From: Streptomyces cellostaticus | Lineage (GTDB): Bacteria; Actinomycetota; Actinomycetes; Streptomycetales; Streptomycetaceae | Direction: 5' to 3' | NCBI RefSeq assembly: GCF_023630175.1 | Contig: NZ_JALLIN010000024.1 | Coordinates: 1-64,000, forward strand | DNA: 64,000 bases | Shown here: positions 22,971 through 33,894 of the stretch, piece after piece | How the letters are laid out: each line of letters starts with the position of its first letter | How positions within the stretch are numbered: the first letter of the stretch is position 1 | Notes under the pieces: generated by a model | The model's input: the letters and a program-made list of their open reading frames with translations, nothing else | What the model was told of the DNA's origin: nothing | Databases searched by the model: none | Made by a program: the position numbers and the translations under genes

Positions 22971-24323
22971 ATGCGGGGGATCATTCGGCGCCCGATGCGG
23001 CGCGTGGAGCGGGCGGGGCTGCGGAGCGGACTGAGATGGAAGCTGAGCGCGGCGATCGCGCTGGTGGCCGGCCTGGTGGCGATCGCGCTCAGCCTCGTCG
23101 TGCACAACGCGGCCCGGGTCTCCATGCTGGACAACGCCCGTGACCTGGCCAACGCGCGGGTCCAGATCGCGCAGCGCAACTACGAGCTGGGCGGACGGCC
23201 GAACTTCCCGAGCATCAGGATCGACGACCCGGAGCTGCCGCCCCCGCTGCGCGACAAGGTGAGGCAGGGCCGACGGGCCAGCTACGTCAGCGACCGCGGC
23301 ACCGGGCCGGACATCTGGGCGGCCGTGCCGGTCAAGGACGGCCATGTGCTCTCCCTGCACAGCAACTTCCCGGACCGCTCCACGGACGTGATGAAGGACC
23401 TCGACCAGGCGCTGGTCATCGGCTCCATCGCGGTCGTGCTCGGCGGCAGCGCGCTCGGCGTGCTGATCGGCGGTCAGCTCTCGCGGCGGCTGCGCAAGGC
23501 GGCGGCCGCCGCGGGCCGGGTCGCCAAGGGCGAGACGGACGTACGGGTGCGCGAGGCCATCGGCGGAGTCGTGCGGGACGAGACCGACGACCTCGCGCGC
23601 GCGGTGGACGCCATGGCGGACGCGCTGCGGCAGCGCCTGGAGGCCGAGCGGCGGGTGACCGCGGACATCGCGCACGAGCTGCGCACCCCGGTCACGGGTC
23701 TGCTGACGGCCGCCGAGCTGCTGCCGCCGGGGCGCCCCACGGAACTGGTGCTGGACCGGGCGAAGGCGATGCGCACCCTGGTCGAGGACGTACTGGAGGT
23801 GGCCCGGCTGGACGGCGCCTCGGAACGGGCCGAGCTCCAGGACCTCATGCTGGGCGAGTTCGTCGCCCGGCGGGTCGCGGCCAAGGATCCGGACGTCACC
23901 GTGCGGGTGGTGCACGAGTCCGAGGTGACCACCGACCCGCGCCGTCTGGAGCGGGTGCTGTTCAACCTGCTGGCCAACGCCGCCCGGCACGGCAGGCCGC
24001 CGGTGGAGGTCACCGTCGAGGGCCGGGTCATCCGGGTCCGCGACCACGGCCCCGGCTTCCCCGAGGGCCTGCTCGCCGAGGGACCCAGCCGGTTCCGCAC
24101 CGGCAGCAGGGACCGTGCCGGCCAGGGCCACGGCCTGGGCCTGACCATCGCGGCCGGCCAGGCGCGGGTGCTGGGCGCCCGGCTGACCTTCCGCAACGTA
24201 CGCCCGGCCGGGGCCCCCGGACACATCCCCGCGGAGGGCGCGGTGGCCGTCCTGTGGCTCCCGGAGCACGCGCCCACCAACACCGGCAGTCATCCCATGC
24301 TCCCGCTGTCCGGGGGGCGTTAG
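22971..24323 (+). CDS. cseC: Sensor histidine kinase CseC
   Basis: A 450-residue kinase with a first membrane helix (about 25-45), an extracytoplasmic loop of about 95 residues, a second helix (about 148-168), a HAMP region, the H-box IAHELRTPVTG (His near 235) and N/G boxes (NLLANAARHG, VRDHGPGF, GQGHGLGLTIA). It signals envelope damage to CseB. The terminator stem begins within the stop codon. Confidence 0.95.
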   Translation: MRGIIRRPMRRVERAGLRSGLRWKLSAAIALVAGLVAIALSLVVHNAARVSMLDNARDLANARVQIAQRNYELGGRPNFPSIRIDDPELPPPLRDKVRQGRRASYVSDRGTGPDIWAAVPVKDGHVLSLHSNFPDRSTDVMKDLDQALVIGSIAVVLGGSALGVLIGGQLSRRLRKAAAAAGRVAKGETDVRVREAIGGVVRDETDDLARAVDAMADALRQRLEAERRVTADIAHELRTPVTGLLTAAELLPPGRPTELVLDRAKAMRTLVEDVLEVARLDGASERAELQDLMLGEFVARRVAAKDPDVTVRVVHESEVTTDPRRLERVLFNLLANAARHGRPPVEVTVEGRVIRVRDHGPGFPEGLLAEGPSRFRTGSRDRAGQGHGLGLTIAAGQARVLGARLTFRNVRPAGAPGHIPAEGAVAVLWLPEHAPTNTGSHPMLPLSGGR

Positions 24324-24384
24324 GGCCTGTTGCGGGAGTCCCGCCCGCCCCACGGGCGGACGACGGGACTCCCGCAACGGGCCC
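24323..24384 (+). terminator. Terminator of the sigE-cseABC operon
   Basis: A 21-bp stem with one G-U pair (24323-24343 with 24364-24384) encloses a second GC-rich hairpin. The arm GGGAGTCCCG and its mate are shared with the trpS-proC terminator at 1571-1614. Confidence 0.8.
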
Positions 24385-24455
24385 CAAGGGCTGACGCCGG
24401 ACACGATGGAGGCCCCCGGGGCGGACACCGCCGGGGCCTCGGGACCGGGAGGGGC

Positions 24456-26030
24456 TCAGACGGCCTCGGTCACCTCGGGCTTCTGGGGGCCGCCCTTGAG
24501 CGGCACCTCCTTCACGAACAGCGCCGCGATCAGCACGACGACCGCGATCACCGAGCCCAGCAGGAACGCCGAGTGCGTGCCGGCGGACACCGCGTGCTGG
24601 TACGCCTCCCGCGCCTGCACCGGCAGCTTCGCCAGGCTCGCCGCGTCGAGCTGCGCCGACGTCTCGGTGACCTTGGAGCCCAGCGCGCCGGCCTTCTCCG
24701 ACATGACGTCCTGCACCCTGTGGTTGAACAGCGCGCCCATGACGGCCACACCGAAGGAGGAGCCGAGCGTACGGAACAGGGTGGTGGAGGAGGACGCCAC
24801 ACCCATGTCCTTCATCTCCACGCTGTTCTGCGCCACCAGCATGGTGATCTGCATCAGGCAGCCCATGCCGGCACCGAGCACGGCCATGTAGAGGCCGGAG
24901 GTCAGCCGTGTGGTGTCGGTGTCCATCAGCGACAGCAGGTACAGCCCGACGATCATCAGCACGCCGCCGGTGATCGGGAACACCTTGTAGCGGCCGCTGC
25001 CGGTGGTGACCCGGCCGGCCACCATCGAGGTCACCAGCATCGCGCCGAGCATCGGCAGGAGCAGCAGACCGGAGTTGGTCGCGGAGGCACCCTGCACCGC
25101 CTGCTGGTACAGCGGGAGGAAGAGGGTGGCGCCGAACATCACGAAGCCGGTGATGAAGCCGATGACCGACATCAGGGTGAAGTTGCCGCTGCGGAAGATG
25201 TGCAGCGGCAGCACCGGCTCCGCGGCCCTGGTCTGCCAGAACACGAACCCGACCAGCGCGGCCACGCCGATGCCGATCAGCTCCATGATCCGCGCGGAGG
25301 TCCAGTCGTACTCGGTGCCGCCCCAGGTGGTGACGAGCACGATGGAGGTGATCCCGACCGTCAGCAGGAGGACGCCGAGGTAGTCGATGCCGGCCTTGGA
25401 CCGCTTCTTCGGCAGGTGCAGCACGGCGCTGACCAGCGCGAGCGCGACCGCGCCGAGCGGCAGGTTGATGTAGAAGGACCAGCGCCAGCCCCAGTTGTCG
25501 GTGATGGTGCCGCCGACCAGCGGGCCGCCGATCATCGCCAGCGCCATGACGCCGGCCATCATGCCCTGGTACTTGCCGCGCTCGCGCGGCGGGATCAGGT
25601 CGCCGATGATCGCCATGACGCCGACCATCAGACCGCCGGCGCCGAGGCCCTGCACGGCGCGGAAGCCGATGAGCTGGCCCATGTCCTGGGCCATGCCGCT
25701 CAGCGCGGAGCCGATCAGGAAGATCACGATCGAGCTGAGGAAGGTGGCCTTGCGGCCGAACATGTCGCCGAGCTTGCCCCAGATCGGGGTCGCCGCCGCG
25801 GTGGCCAGGGTGTATCCGGTCACGACCCAGGAGAGGTGTTCGAGGCCGCCGAGCTCACCGACGATCGTCGGCATCGCGGTGCCCACGATCATGTTGTCCA
25901 GCATCGCGAGCATCATCGCGATCATGAGCGCGAGCAGCACCACCCGTACGCTCCTGGGCTGCTTCTCCTGTTTCGCCCCTGGTTGCCCGGGCTGTTTCCG
26001 GTCCGCCGCGACCGCCTGCGTGTCCGCCAT
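24456..26030 (-). CDS. MFS multidrug exporter (DHA2, 14 helices)
   Basis: A 524-residue proton-driven drug exporter of the EmrB/QacA family. Motif C-like and family residues are seen in LDNMIVGTAMPTIVGEL (helix 1), GKLGDMFGRK (motif A), RAVQGLGAGGLMVG (motif B) and about 14 hydrophobic segments. ATG 26030 is preceded by GGGAG; GTG 26039 is an in-frame alternative. It is divergent from a TetR repressor, and both promoters carry near-identical operator palindromes, so the pair is almost certainly a drug-inducible unit. Confidence 0.92.
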   Translation of the reverse strand: MADTQAVAADRKQPGQPGAKQEKQPRSVRVVLLALMIAMMLAMLDNMIVGTAMPTIVGELGGLEHLSWVVTGYTLATAAATPIWGKLGDMFGRKATFLSSIVIFLIGSALSGMAQDMGQLIGFRAVQGLGAGGLMVGVMAIIGDLIPPRERGKYQGMMAGVMALAMIGGPLVGGTITDNWGWRWSFYINLPLGAVALALVSAVLHLPKKRSKAGIDYLGVLLLTVGITSIVLVTTWGGTEYDWTSARIMELIGIGVAALVGFVFWQTRAAEPVLPLHIFRSGNFTLMSVIGFITGFVMFGATLFLPLYQQAVQGASATNSGLLLLPMLGAMLVTSMVAGRVTTGSGRYKVFPITGGVLMIVGLYLLSLMDTDTTRLTSGLYMAVLGAGMGCLMQITMLVAQNSVEMKDMGVASSSTTLFRTLGSSFGVAVMGALFNHRVQDVMSEKAGALGSKVTETSAQLDAASLAKLPVQAREAYQHAVSAGTHSAFLLGSVIAVVVLIAALFVKEVPLKGGPQKPEVTEAV

Positions 26031-26056
26031 CTCTCCCACTCCCCCGAGGGCCTCTT

Positions 26057-26074
26057 ACTTGCCGCCCGGCTAGT
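26057..26074. promoter_or_regulatory. TetR operator O1 (exporter side)
   Basis: ACTTGCCGCCCGGCTAGT is an 18-bp near-palindrome (ACTwGCCG, two-base spacer, CGGCwAGT) 27 bases from the exporter start. Its reverse complement matches O2 at 26104-26121 except one base. Confidence 0.7.
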
Positions 26075-26103
26075 TCATTACAGTGGGGGAAGGTAGACCC
26101 GTC

Positions 26104-26121
26104 ACTAGCCGGGCGTCAAGT
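26104..26121. promoter_or_regulatory. TetR operator O2 (repressor side)
   Basis: ACTAGCCGGGCGTCAAGT mirrors O1. The whole inverted repeat covers 26054-26073 and 26105-26124 (19 of 20 matches), with the divergent promoters between and around the arms, so one repressor would control both genes. Confidence 0.7.
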
Positions 26122-26151
26122 AAGTTTTGCGGGAGCGTGAGGAGTACGAGG

Positions 26152-26751
26152 ATGGGCGTCACCATGGACGGCACCAAGCAGCAGCGCCGCGGCAACACCC
26201 GCCAGCGCATCCAGGACGTGGCGCTCGAACTCTTCGCGGAGCAGGGCTACGAGAAGACCTCCCTGCGCGAGATCGCCGAGCGTGTCGACGTCACGAAGGC
26301 AGCGCTGTACTACCACTTCAAGACGAAGGAAGAGATCATCGTCAGCCTCTTCGAGGATCTGACGCAGCCGATCGAGGACCTGATCGAGTGGGGCCGCAGC
26401 CAGCCGCACACCTTGGAGACCAAGCAGGAGATCGTGCGGCGCTACAGCGAGGCGCTGGCCGGCGCGGAGCCGCTCTTCCGGTTCATGCAGGAGAACCAGG
26501 CGACGGTGCGGGAACTGCGCATCGGCGAGTCCTTCAAGGACCGGATGCGCGGCCTCAGGGACATCATCATCGACCCGGACGCCCGGCTCGTGGACCAGGT
26601 CCGCAGCGTGAGCGCGCTGTTCACGCTGCACGCGGGGATGTTCGTGCTGCAGGACCTGGAAGGCGACTTCGAGAAGAAGCGCGCGGCCGTCCTCGAAGTC
26701 GCCGTGGATCTCGTCACGCAGGCGCATCGAGGCGCCCGCGGTGAGCGGTAG
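26152..26751 (+). CDS. TetR-family repressor of the MFS exporter
   Basis: A 199-residue TetR regulator. The helix-turn-helix (about 15-60) reads TRQRIQDVALELFAEQGYEK then SLREIAERVDVTKAALYYHF. The C-terminal ligand domain is helical. ATG 26152 has GAGGAG seven bases upstream; ATG 26164 is an internal alternative. Divergent orientation and the paired operators identify the exporter as its target. Confidence 0.92.
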   Translation: MGVTMDGTKQQRRGNTRQRIQDVALELFAEQGYEKTSLREIAERVDVTKAALYYHFKTKEEIIVSLFEDLTQPIEDLIEWGRSQPHTLETKQEIVRRYSEALAGAEPLFRFMQENQATVRELRIGESFKDRMRGLRDIIIDPDARLVDQVRSVSALFTLHAGMFVLQDLEGDFEKKRAAVLEVAVDLVTQAHRGARGER

Positions 26752-26752
26752 A

Positions 26753-27304
26753 TCAGACCTTCAGACCGTGGGCCTTCAGGAAGGCCACCGGGTTGACCGC
26801 GGAACCGTAGTTCGGGGTCGTCCGGATCTCGAAGTGCAGGTGCGGGCCGGTGGAGTTGCCGGTGCTGCCCGAAAGGGCTATGTGCTGACCGGTCTTGACG
26901 ACCTGGCCGACCTTGACGTCGATCCGGGACAGGTGCGCGTACTGCGAGTACGTGCCGTTGCCGTGCTTGATGACGACGGCATTGCCGTAGGCGGGGCCGT
27001 CACCGGCGCCGTTGGGGCCGGCCTTGACGATGGTGCCGCCGTGCACCGCGAGAACCTCGGTACCGGTCGGGACGGCGAAGTCCTGACCGCTGTGCTTGTG
27101 CGCCCAGTGGCTGCCGTTCTGCATGAAGCTGGCGGACAGCGTGTACTTCTTCACCGGGTCGACCCAGGAGCCGGCCGACGGGGTGGCCGCGCTCGCGACC
27201 CCGGTTCCCACCACGGCCGTGGCGCCGATGCCGGCAGCCAGGACGGCCACGCGGGTGCGGAGCGAGGACGTACGCGAAGAACGGGACGTGAAGCGCTGGA
27301 ACAT
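26753..27304 (-). CDS. Secreted M23 (LytM-type) peptidase
   Basis: A 183-residue cell-wall endopeptidase. A signal peptide (basic SRSSRTSSLRTR, then VAVLAAGIGATAVVGTGVASA) precedes the M23 domain with zinc ligands in HSGQDF and HLHFE, and the supporting His in YSQYAHLSR. It lacks LysM or SH3 wall-binding domains. The ATG at 27304 follows ACGAGG. It is convergent with the TetR gene, one base apart. Confidence 0.92.
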   Translation of the reverse strand: MFQRFTSRSSRTSSLRTRVAVLAAGIGATAVVGTGVASAATPSAGSWVDPVKKYTLSASFMQNGSHWAHKHSGQDFAVPTGTEVLAVHGGTIVKAGPNGAGDGPAYGNAVVIKHGNGTYSQYAHLSRIDVKVGQVVKTGQHIALSGSTGNSTGPHLHFEIRTTPNYGSAVNPVAFLKAHGLKV

Positions 27305-27858
27305 CGAAACCTCGTGGGGCTAGGAAGCAGAGGGACCGTGCGACGTACGGGTGTTCGCCGCGTCGGCCGTTCATTGGTAACCCACCACCCCAGCCCCTCA
27401 CAAAGCCCCGCTTCTACGGCTGTACGTAGTAGATGACTTCAAAAGCTCCCACTTGTTGACAGAGATGAACGCTTCGGACATCACCTCGCCGACCTGCGGC
27501 TTTCCCGTCACGCGACGGCACGAATGCCACAATTTGTCCCTATAGGAGATTGCACTAACCCGGGCCGTACCGGACATTTCCCCTGTGCGGCTTGTCACCG
27601 TACGGGGAGCCGTGGAGGCGTCCGGATGTGACGCGCACTACTCCCCCGGCCGGTGGGGAAGTTGGCGATTCGGGGCGCATCGGGGACCTGACACTGTGTC
27701 AGGCATCCACACCCGGACCGGGAAATGTGACGCAGACCCCTATCGGACTACCGTTCAGTAACCCTACGGTTCCTCTCGCGCCATCCTCAGCACTGATCAT
27801 GCCCCTGACAGTCCACCGTTCTGGGCGTTCCAGTACGGACGTGAGAGGACCCCCACCG
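27305..27858. other. 554-bp divergent intergenic region
   Basis: Separates the M23 peptidase and the acid phosphatase and must hold both promoters. It is less GC-rich than its surroundings in places (27410-27570). A TTGACA occurs on the plus strand at 27456-27461 but without a matching -10. No riboswitch core, small gene with a ribosome site, or repeat could be supported. The length suggests regulated transcription of the wall hydrolase. Confidence 0.4.
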
Positions 27859-28494
27859 ATGACCAGACGCCCCTGGGCGCGCCGTACATCCGTCACCGCC
27901 GTCACCGTGGCCGCGCTCGCCGCGCTCGCCGCCCCCGCCGAGGCGGCCGGGTCGGCCACGAGCACGGGCGGCACCGCCACCGCCGCGGCCGCGACCGCCA
28001 AGGTCGACTACGCCACCTGGCAGAAGGACTGCCAGGCCGTGATGGACCAGGCCCTGCCCTATCTGAAGGACCGTATCGCCGCCGCCGGACCGGGCGAGAA
28101 GCAGGCGATCGTCTTCGACATCGACAACACCACCCTGGAGACCGACTTCGGCTTCAGCTACCCGCAGCCGGCCAACAAGCCGGTCCTGAACGTCGCCAGG
28201 TACGCCCAGGAGCACGGCGTCCGGCTCTTCTTCGTCACCGCCCGCCCGGGCATCCTCTACTGGCCGACCGAGTACAACCTCGAACACGACGGCTACGACG
28301 TGTCCGGCCTGTACGTACGCGGCCTGGTCGACCTCTTCAAGAACGTCGCCACCTACAAGACCGCCCAGCGCGTGGACATCGAGAAGCAGGGCTACACGAT
28401 CGTCGCGAACATCGGCAACAGCGCCACGGACCTCTCGGGCGGCCATGCCGAGAGGACGTACAAGCTGCCGGACTACGGCGGCCAGCTCTCCTGA
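27859..28494 (+). CDS. Secreted HAD-family (class B) acid phosphatase
   Basis: A 211-residue exported phosphatase. The signal peptide begins MTRRPWARRTSVTAV, with a possible twin-arginine pair, and runs to APAEAAG. The HAD motif I is FDIDNTTLE (about residues 94-102), motif II lies in FFVTARPG, and IVANIGNSATDLSGG carries motif III/IV acidic residues. It should release phosphate from organic monoesters outside the cell. ATG 27859 is preceded by GAGAGGA. Confidence 0.88.
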   Translation: MTRRPWARRTSVTAVTVAALAALAAPAEAAGSATSTGGTATAAAATAKVDYATWQKDCQAVMDQALPYLKDRIAAAGPGEKQAIVFDIDNTTLETDFGFSYPQPANKPVLNVARYAQEHGVRLFFVTARPGILYWPTEYNLEHDGYDVSGLYVRGLVDLFKNVATYKTAQRVDIEKQGYTIVANIGNSATDLSGGHAERTYKLPDYGGQLS

Positions 28495-28507
28495 CGGCGG
28501 AACGGAG

Positions 28508-28547
28508 AAGGGGCTGCCCCGGGACCTCGGTCCCGGGGCAGCCCCTT
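28508..28547. terminator. Bidirectional terminator between acid phosphatase and clpC
   Basis: A perfect 17-bp stem (28508-28524 with 28531-28547) around CCTCGG, ending in TTT on the plus strand, lies between two convergent genes. Confidence 0.85.
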
Positions 28548-28570
28548 TCGTCCGTCGTGACCCCGGAGGG

Positions 28571-31096
<2,526 letters not shown>

Positions 31097-31526
31097 CGTT
31101 AATCGCTCCTCAGAGCGGTCAGGCAGTGGGGGGAACTTCCCCTCCCTGTCCTTCCGCAGCTTAGTCCCGCAAGCGGGGACCGCTCATTCCAACTGCCGAC
31201 ACCGTCGATGGCCTCCTGACCCCGAACGCCGACATCTGTCCCAACCCGATGGTGCGAGACGATGTTCCCGCAGGCCAGGCAGTTACCCCAGTCGCCAGTA
31301 CGCCGATGGCGAACGTGAGACGGCCCGTCCTGCGTGTCGCCCCCTCCCACTAGGCATGTCTTACCCGCTGGGACGGACACTCCATGCCGGGTCCACCGGT
31401 TCCCTCCGCTATGGGCGAACAACCTTGCGGCTGCCCGTGGCCCCGCGCGTCCCCTTTTCGCGCACCCCACGCGACGGACGGAGCGCCCAGCGTAACCAGG
31501 GGCCCCGTTCGGCGGTTGCACCTGGC
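31097..31526. promoter_or_regulatory. clpC upstream region with ClgR-like box
   Basis: This 430-bp divergent gap holds, on the minus strand, GTTCGCCATCGGCGTAC (31314-31298), which fits the CGC-N5-GCG core of ClgR boxes, and a -10-like TAAGCT (31163-31158) about 62 bases before clpC. No good -35 is seen. ClgR is known to activate clp genes in actinobacteria; its role here is inferred. Nothing else in the gap is supported. Confidence 0.45.
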
Positions 31527-32219
31527 ATGGCTGGCTCGGTCCCGGTGACCTCATCGGTCCCCCTTCCCCGTCGTCCGCTCGATCCGGCCCCGCCCGGTCC
31601 GCGGGCGGGCGGGGTGCCGGACGGCCCGGAGGCCGGGGTCCGGCACTGGTACGAGAACGAGCTGGGCTGGCCGACCGTGCCCGGACGGCCGCCGATGCTG
31701 GTCACAGGGGTCCGCTTCGACGTCCTGGACGTGCCGGCCGAGGCGGGCGCCCGCGCGCTCCGCCACCTCGGGCCGGGCTCCCCGGTGGCCCTGTGGGACG
31801 AACGGATGCGGCTGCTGGTGGCCGCGGGCAGCGCGGAGGAGCTGCCGGAGGTGCTGGAGTGGCTGGAGTGGCGCGGGATCGCGCTCGACCTGCGGGCGCT
31901 GGGCACGGGTGGCCTCATGGAGGCGCCCGCACGACCCGCGGAGGCCCGCTCGGGGACGCCTGCGCCGGAGCGGGCCTCCGCGGCCGGGCGCGGCTCCGTT
32001 CCCGCGCAGGGGGCCGCCGTGTGGCTGCGGCCCCCCGGGCCGGGGGGTGAGGCCGAGGCCTCGCTGCCGGCGCTGCCGGCCGTGGGGGGCCCGACCGGGG
32101 CCCCCGATCTGATGCGGCTGGTGGACACGCTGGCGACGCACTGCCACCGCGTCCGGCTGCGGCGCGCGAACGCCCGGCCGCCCCGCTGCCGGGGAAGTCA
32201 GCCGTTGGCCTTCTCGTAG
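31527..32219 (+). CDS. Primase/polymerase-like conserved protein
   Basis: A 230-residue protein. The segment HWYENELGWPTVPGRPPM then VRFDVLDVPAEAGARAL resembles part of the actinobacterial proteins annotated as bifunctional DNA primase/polymerase, but the catalytic acidic and His residues of a true Prim-Pol are not evident, so activity is doubtful. The C-terminal third is Ala/Pro/Gly-rich. The start (ATG 31527) is uncertain. Its 3' end overlaps the end of lsr2 by 22 bp, tail to tail. Confidence 0.6.
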   Translation: MAGSVPVTSSVPLPRRPLDPAPPGPRAGGVPDGPEAGVRHWYENELGWPTVPGRPPMLVTGVRFDVLDVPAEAGARALRHLGPGSPVALWDERMRLLVAAGSAEELPEVLEWLEWRGIALDLRALGTGGLMEAPARPAEARSGTPAPERASAAGRGSVPAQGAAVWLRPPGPGGEAEASLPALPAVGGPTGAPDLMRLVDTLATHCHRVRLRRANARPPRCRGSQPLAFS

Positions 32220-32533
32220 GCCTCGCGAATGGACGCGGGAACGCGGCCGCGGTCGTTGACCTCGTAACCGTTCTCCTTCGCCCAGGCGCGGATCGCCGCC
32301 GTGTCCTGGTTGCCACCGGAAGCGGCGCGCGCCTTTCCGCGTCCGCCCGCGGCACGGCCTCCGGTACGACGACCACCCTTCACATAGGGATCGAGAAGGC
32401 CACGCAGCTTGTCCGCATTGGTGGTCGTGAGATCGATCTCGTAGGTCTTGCCGTCCAGCGCGAACGTAACCGTCTCGTCCGCCTCGCCGCCGTCGAGGTC
32501 GTCGACAAGAAGGACCTGAACCTTCTGTGCCAC
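32198..32533 (-). CDS. lsr2: Nucleoid-associated protein Lsr2
   Basis: A 111-residue xenogeneic silencer that binds AT-rich DNA. The N-terminal dimerisation domain starts MAQKVQVLLVDDLDGGEA; a basic Gly/Arg linker follows; the C-terminal domain has RAWAKENGYEVNDRGR, with the RGR minor-groove hook, and ends SIREAYEKANG. GTG 32533 follows AAAGGA. The 204-bp region upstream is more AT-rich than its surroundings, consistent with self-binding. Confidence 0.96.
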   Translation of the reverse strand: MAQKVQVLLVDDLDGGEADETVTFALDGKTYEIDLTTTNADKLRGLLDPYVKGGRRTGGRAAGGRGKARAASGGNQDTAAIRAWAKENGYEVNDRGRVPASIREAYEKANG

Positions 32534-32737
32534 CGGATTTCCTTTCATCGATAACGTTGAGGGCCAGGGTGTGTGCGGCGCCCGCCGTTTCGCCGCCCCT
32601 GTTATATGCAGTACTGCAGTACGTCGGAAAGCAAACCGCTTTTGCCGGAAAAACACAAACCCCTGGGAGAGACCCGGGTGCCCGCCGCGGTCCGGAAACA
32701 TGCGCGTTTCGGACATAGGGCACCGGGGCAATGACGA

Positions 32738-33271
32738 TCACAGATGCAGAAGCATCCGGCTGTTGCCCAAGGTGTTCGGTTTCACTCGTTCGAGACCGAG
32801 GAACTCCGCGACGCCCTCGTCATAGGAACGCAGCAGCTCCGCGTAGACATCGGTGTCCACCGGCGTCTCGCCGATCTCCACGAAGCCGTGCTTCTGGAAG
32901 AAGTCGACTTCGAAGGTCAGGCAGAAAACCCGGCGAACGCCGAGCCAGCGCGCGGTCTGCAGCAACTTCTCCAGCAACTGGTGCCCGACGCCGGCGCCCC
33001 TGAGCCCCGGCTTCACCGCGAGAGTGCGGACTTCGGCCAGGTCCTCCCACATGACGTGCAGCGCGCCGCAGCCGACCACCTCGGCGTTGTCGTCGCGTTC
33101 CGCGACCCAGAACTCCTGGATGTCCTCGTAAAGGGTGACCATGGCTTTGTCGAGCAGGATGCGGTCCCGGACGTAGGCGTCGAGGAGGTGACGCACGACC
33201 GGGACATCGCTGGTCCGGGCCCGCCGGACGGTGATGGCTTTCGCGGGGACTTCGGGACGTTCTGCGGACAT
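32738..33271 (-). CDS. argA: GNAT amino-acid N-acetyltransferase (ArgA type)
   Basis: A 177-residue GNAT enzyme closely resembling by eye the short mycobacterial ArgA (Rv2747), which acetylates glutamate or glutamine at the first step of arginine synthesis. Acetyl-CoA loop: VKPGLRGAGVGHQLLEKLL; other signatures are VVGCGALHV, CLTFEVDFFQKHGF and a C-terminal VKPNTLGNSRMLL. ATG 33271 follows TAGCGT by six bases; the TAG of that -10 is the stop codon of the upstream blaI-like gene. It is unlinked to other arg genes here. Confidence 0.85.
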   Translation of the reverse strand: MSAERPEVPAKAITVRRARTSDVPVVRHLLDAYVRDRILLDKAMVTLYEDIQEFWVAERDDNAEVVGCGALHVMWEDLAEVRTLAVKPGLRGAGVGHQLLEKLLQTARWLGVRRVFCLTFEVDFFQKHGFVEIGETPVDTDVYAELLRSYDEGVAEFLGLERVKPNTLGNSRMLLHL

Positions 33272-33280
33272 GGGCGGACG

Positions 33281-33748
33281 CTATCGCCCGGAGGCGCCCC
33301 CCACCGCGCCGGGGTTCTGCTCTTCCCGTGCTTCACGGGGTTCGACGGCTTCCGGCGCTTGTTCGGGTTCCGGCGCGGGTACGGTTTCCGGTCCCTGGAC
33401 GATGCGCACGGCGTCCCTGAGGGCCTGGCGCTGTTCCTCGCTCATCATCCCGAAGAAGGCGACGAGAGCGGCGGCCGGGTTGTCGCTCTGCGACCAGGCG
33501 TCGTTCATCAGCGCGGCGGCGTAGGCGGCGCGGGTGGAGACGGCCTCATATCGATAGGCCCGTCCTTCGGCCTCACGGCGCACCCAGCCCTTCTGATGGA
33601 GATTGTCCAAAACGGTCATCACGGTGGTGTACGCGATGGACCGTTCCTGCTGGAGGTCTTCCAGGACTTCTCGAACGGTCACCGGGCGGTTCCACTTCCA
33701 CACCCGCGTCATGACCGCGTCTTCGAGTTCTCCCAATGGGCGAGGCAC
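33281..33748 (-). CDS. BlaI/MecI-family transcriptional regulator
   Basis: A 155-residue winged-helix repressor: RPLGELEDAVMTRVWKW, VTVREVLEDLQQ, AYTTVMTVLDNLHQKGWV are the family core, followed by a Pro/Glu-rich tail. BlaI proteins usually pair with a membrane BlaR/MecR metalloprotease; no such partner is adjacent, so this is an orphan. GTG 33748 follows TATTGT by eight bases with no ribosome site. Confidence 0.9.
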   Translation of the reverse strand: MPRPLGELEDAVMTRVWKWNRPVTVREVLEDLQQERSIAYTTVMTVLDNLHQKGWVRREAEGRAYRYEAVSTRAAYAAALMNDAWSQSDNPAAALVAFFGMMSEEQRQALRDAVRIVQGPETVPAPEPEQAPEAVEPREAREEQNPGAVGGASGR

Positions 33749-33894
33749 AGCACAGAACAATAGTGGGAGATTCCGCCGAAGGCCCGCCGGACGTGCACCT
33801 AGGCGGCCAAAGCGAACAAAAAGGGCGCCCGTCCCCGCGAACCACCGGGGTGCGGGGGTCGTGCGCCCCGCCGGGGCCGGGTGACCGGGGCGGC

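Noticed and set aside
22104..24428. Very long open frame opposite cseBC, and similar long antisense frames elsewhere (for example 28445-31102 opposite clpC)
   Set aside because: High third-position GC removes stop codons from opposite frames; the products are low-complexity and match no family.
27398..27598. 66-codon open frame on the minus strand upstream of the M23 peptidase
   Set aside because: No ribosome site or recognisable protein features; likely chance in an untranslated region.
27305..27858. Possible c-di-AMP (ydaO-type) riboswitch before the M23 wall peptidase
   Set aside because: disA is nearby and such switches control wall hydrolases in Streptomyces, but the conserved core sequences of that riboswitch could not be found on either strand.
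32534..32737. AT-richer stretch upstream of lsr2 considered as acquired DNA
   Set aside because: Only about 200 bp and without foreign genes; better explained as the regulated lsr2 promoter.
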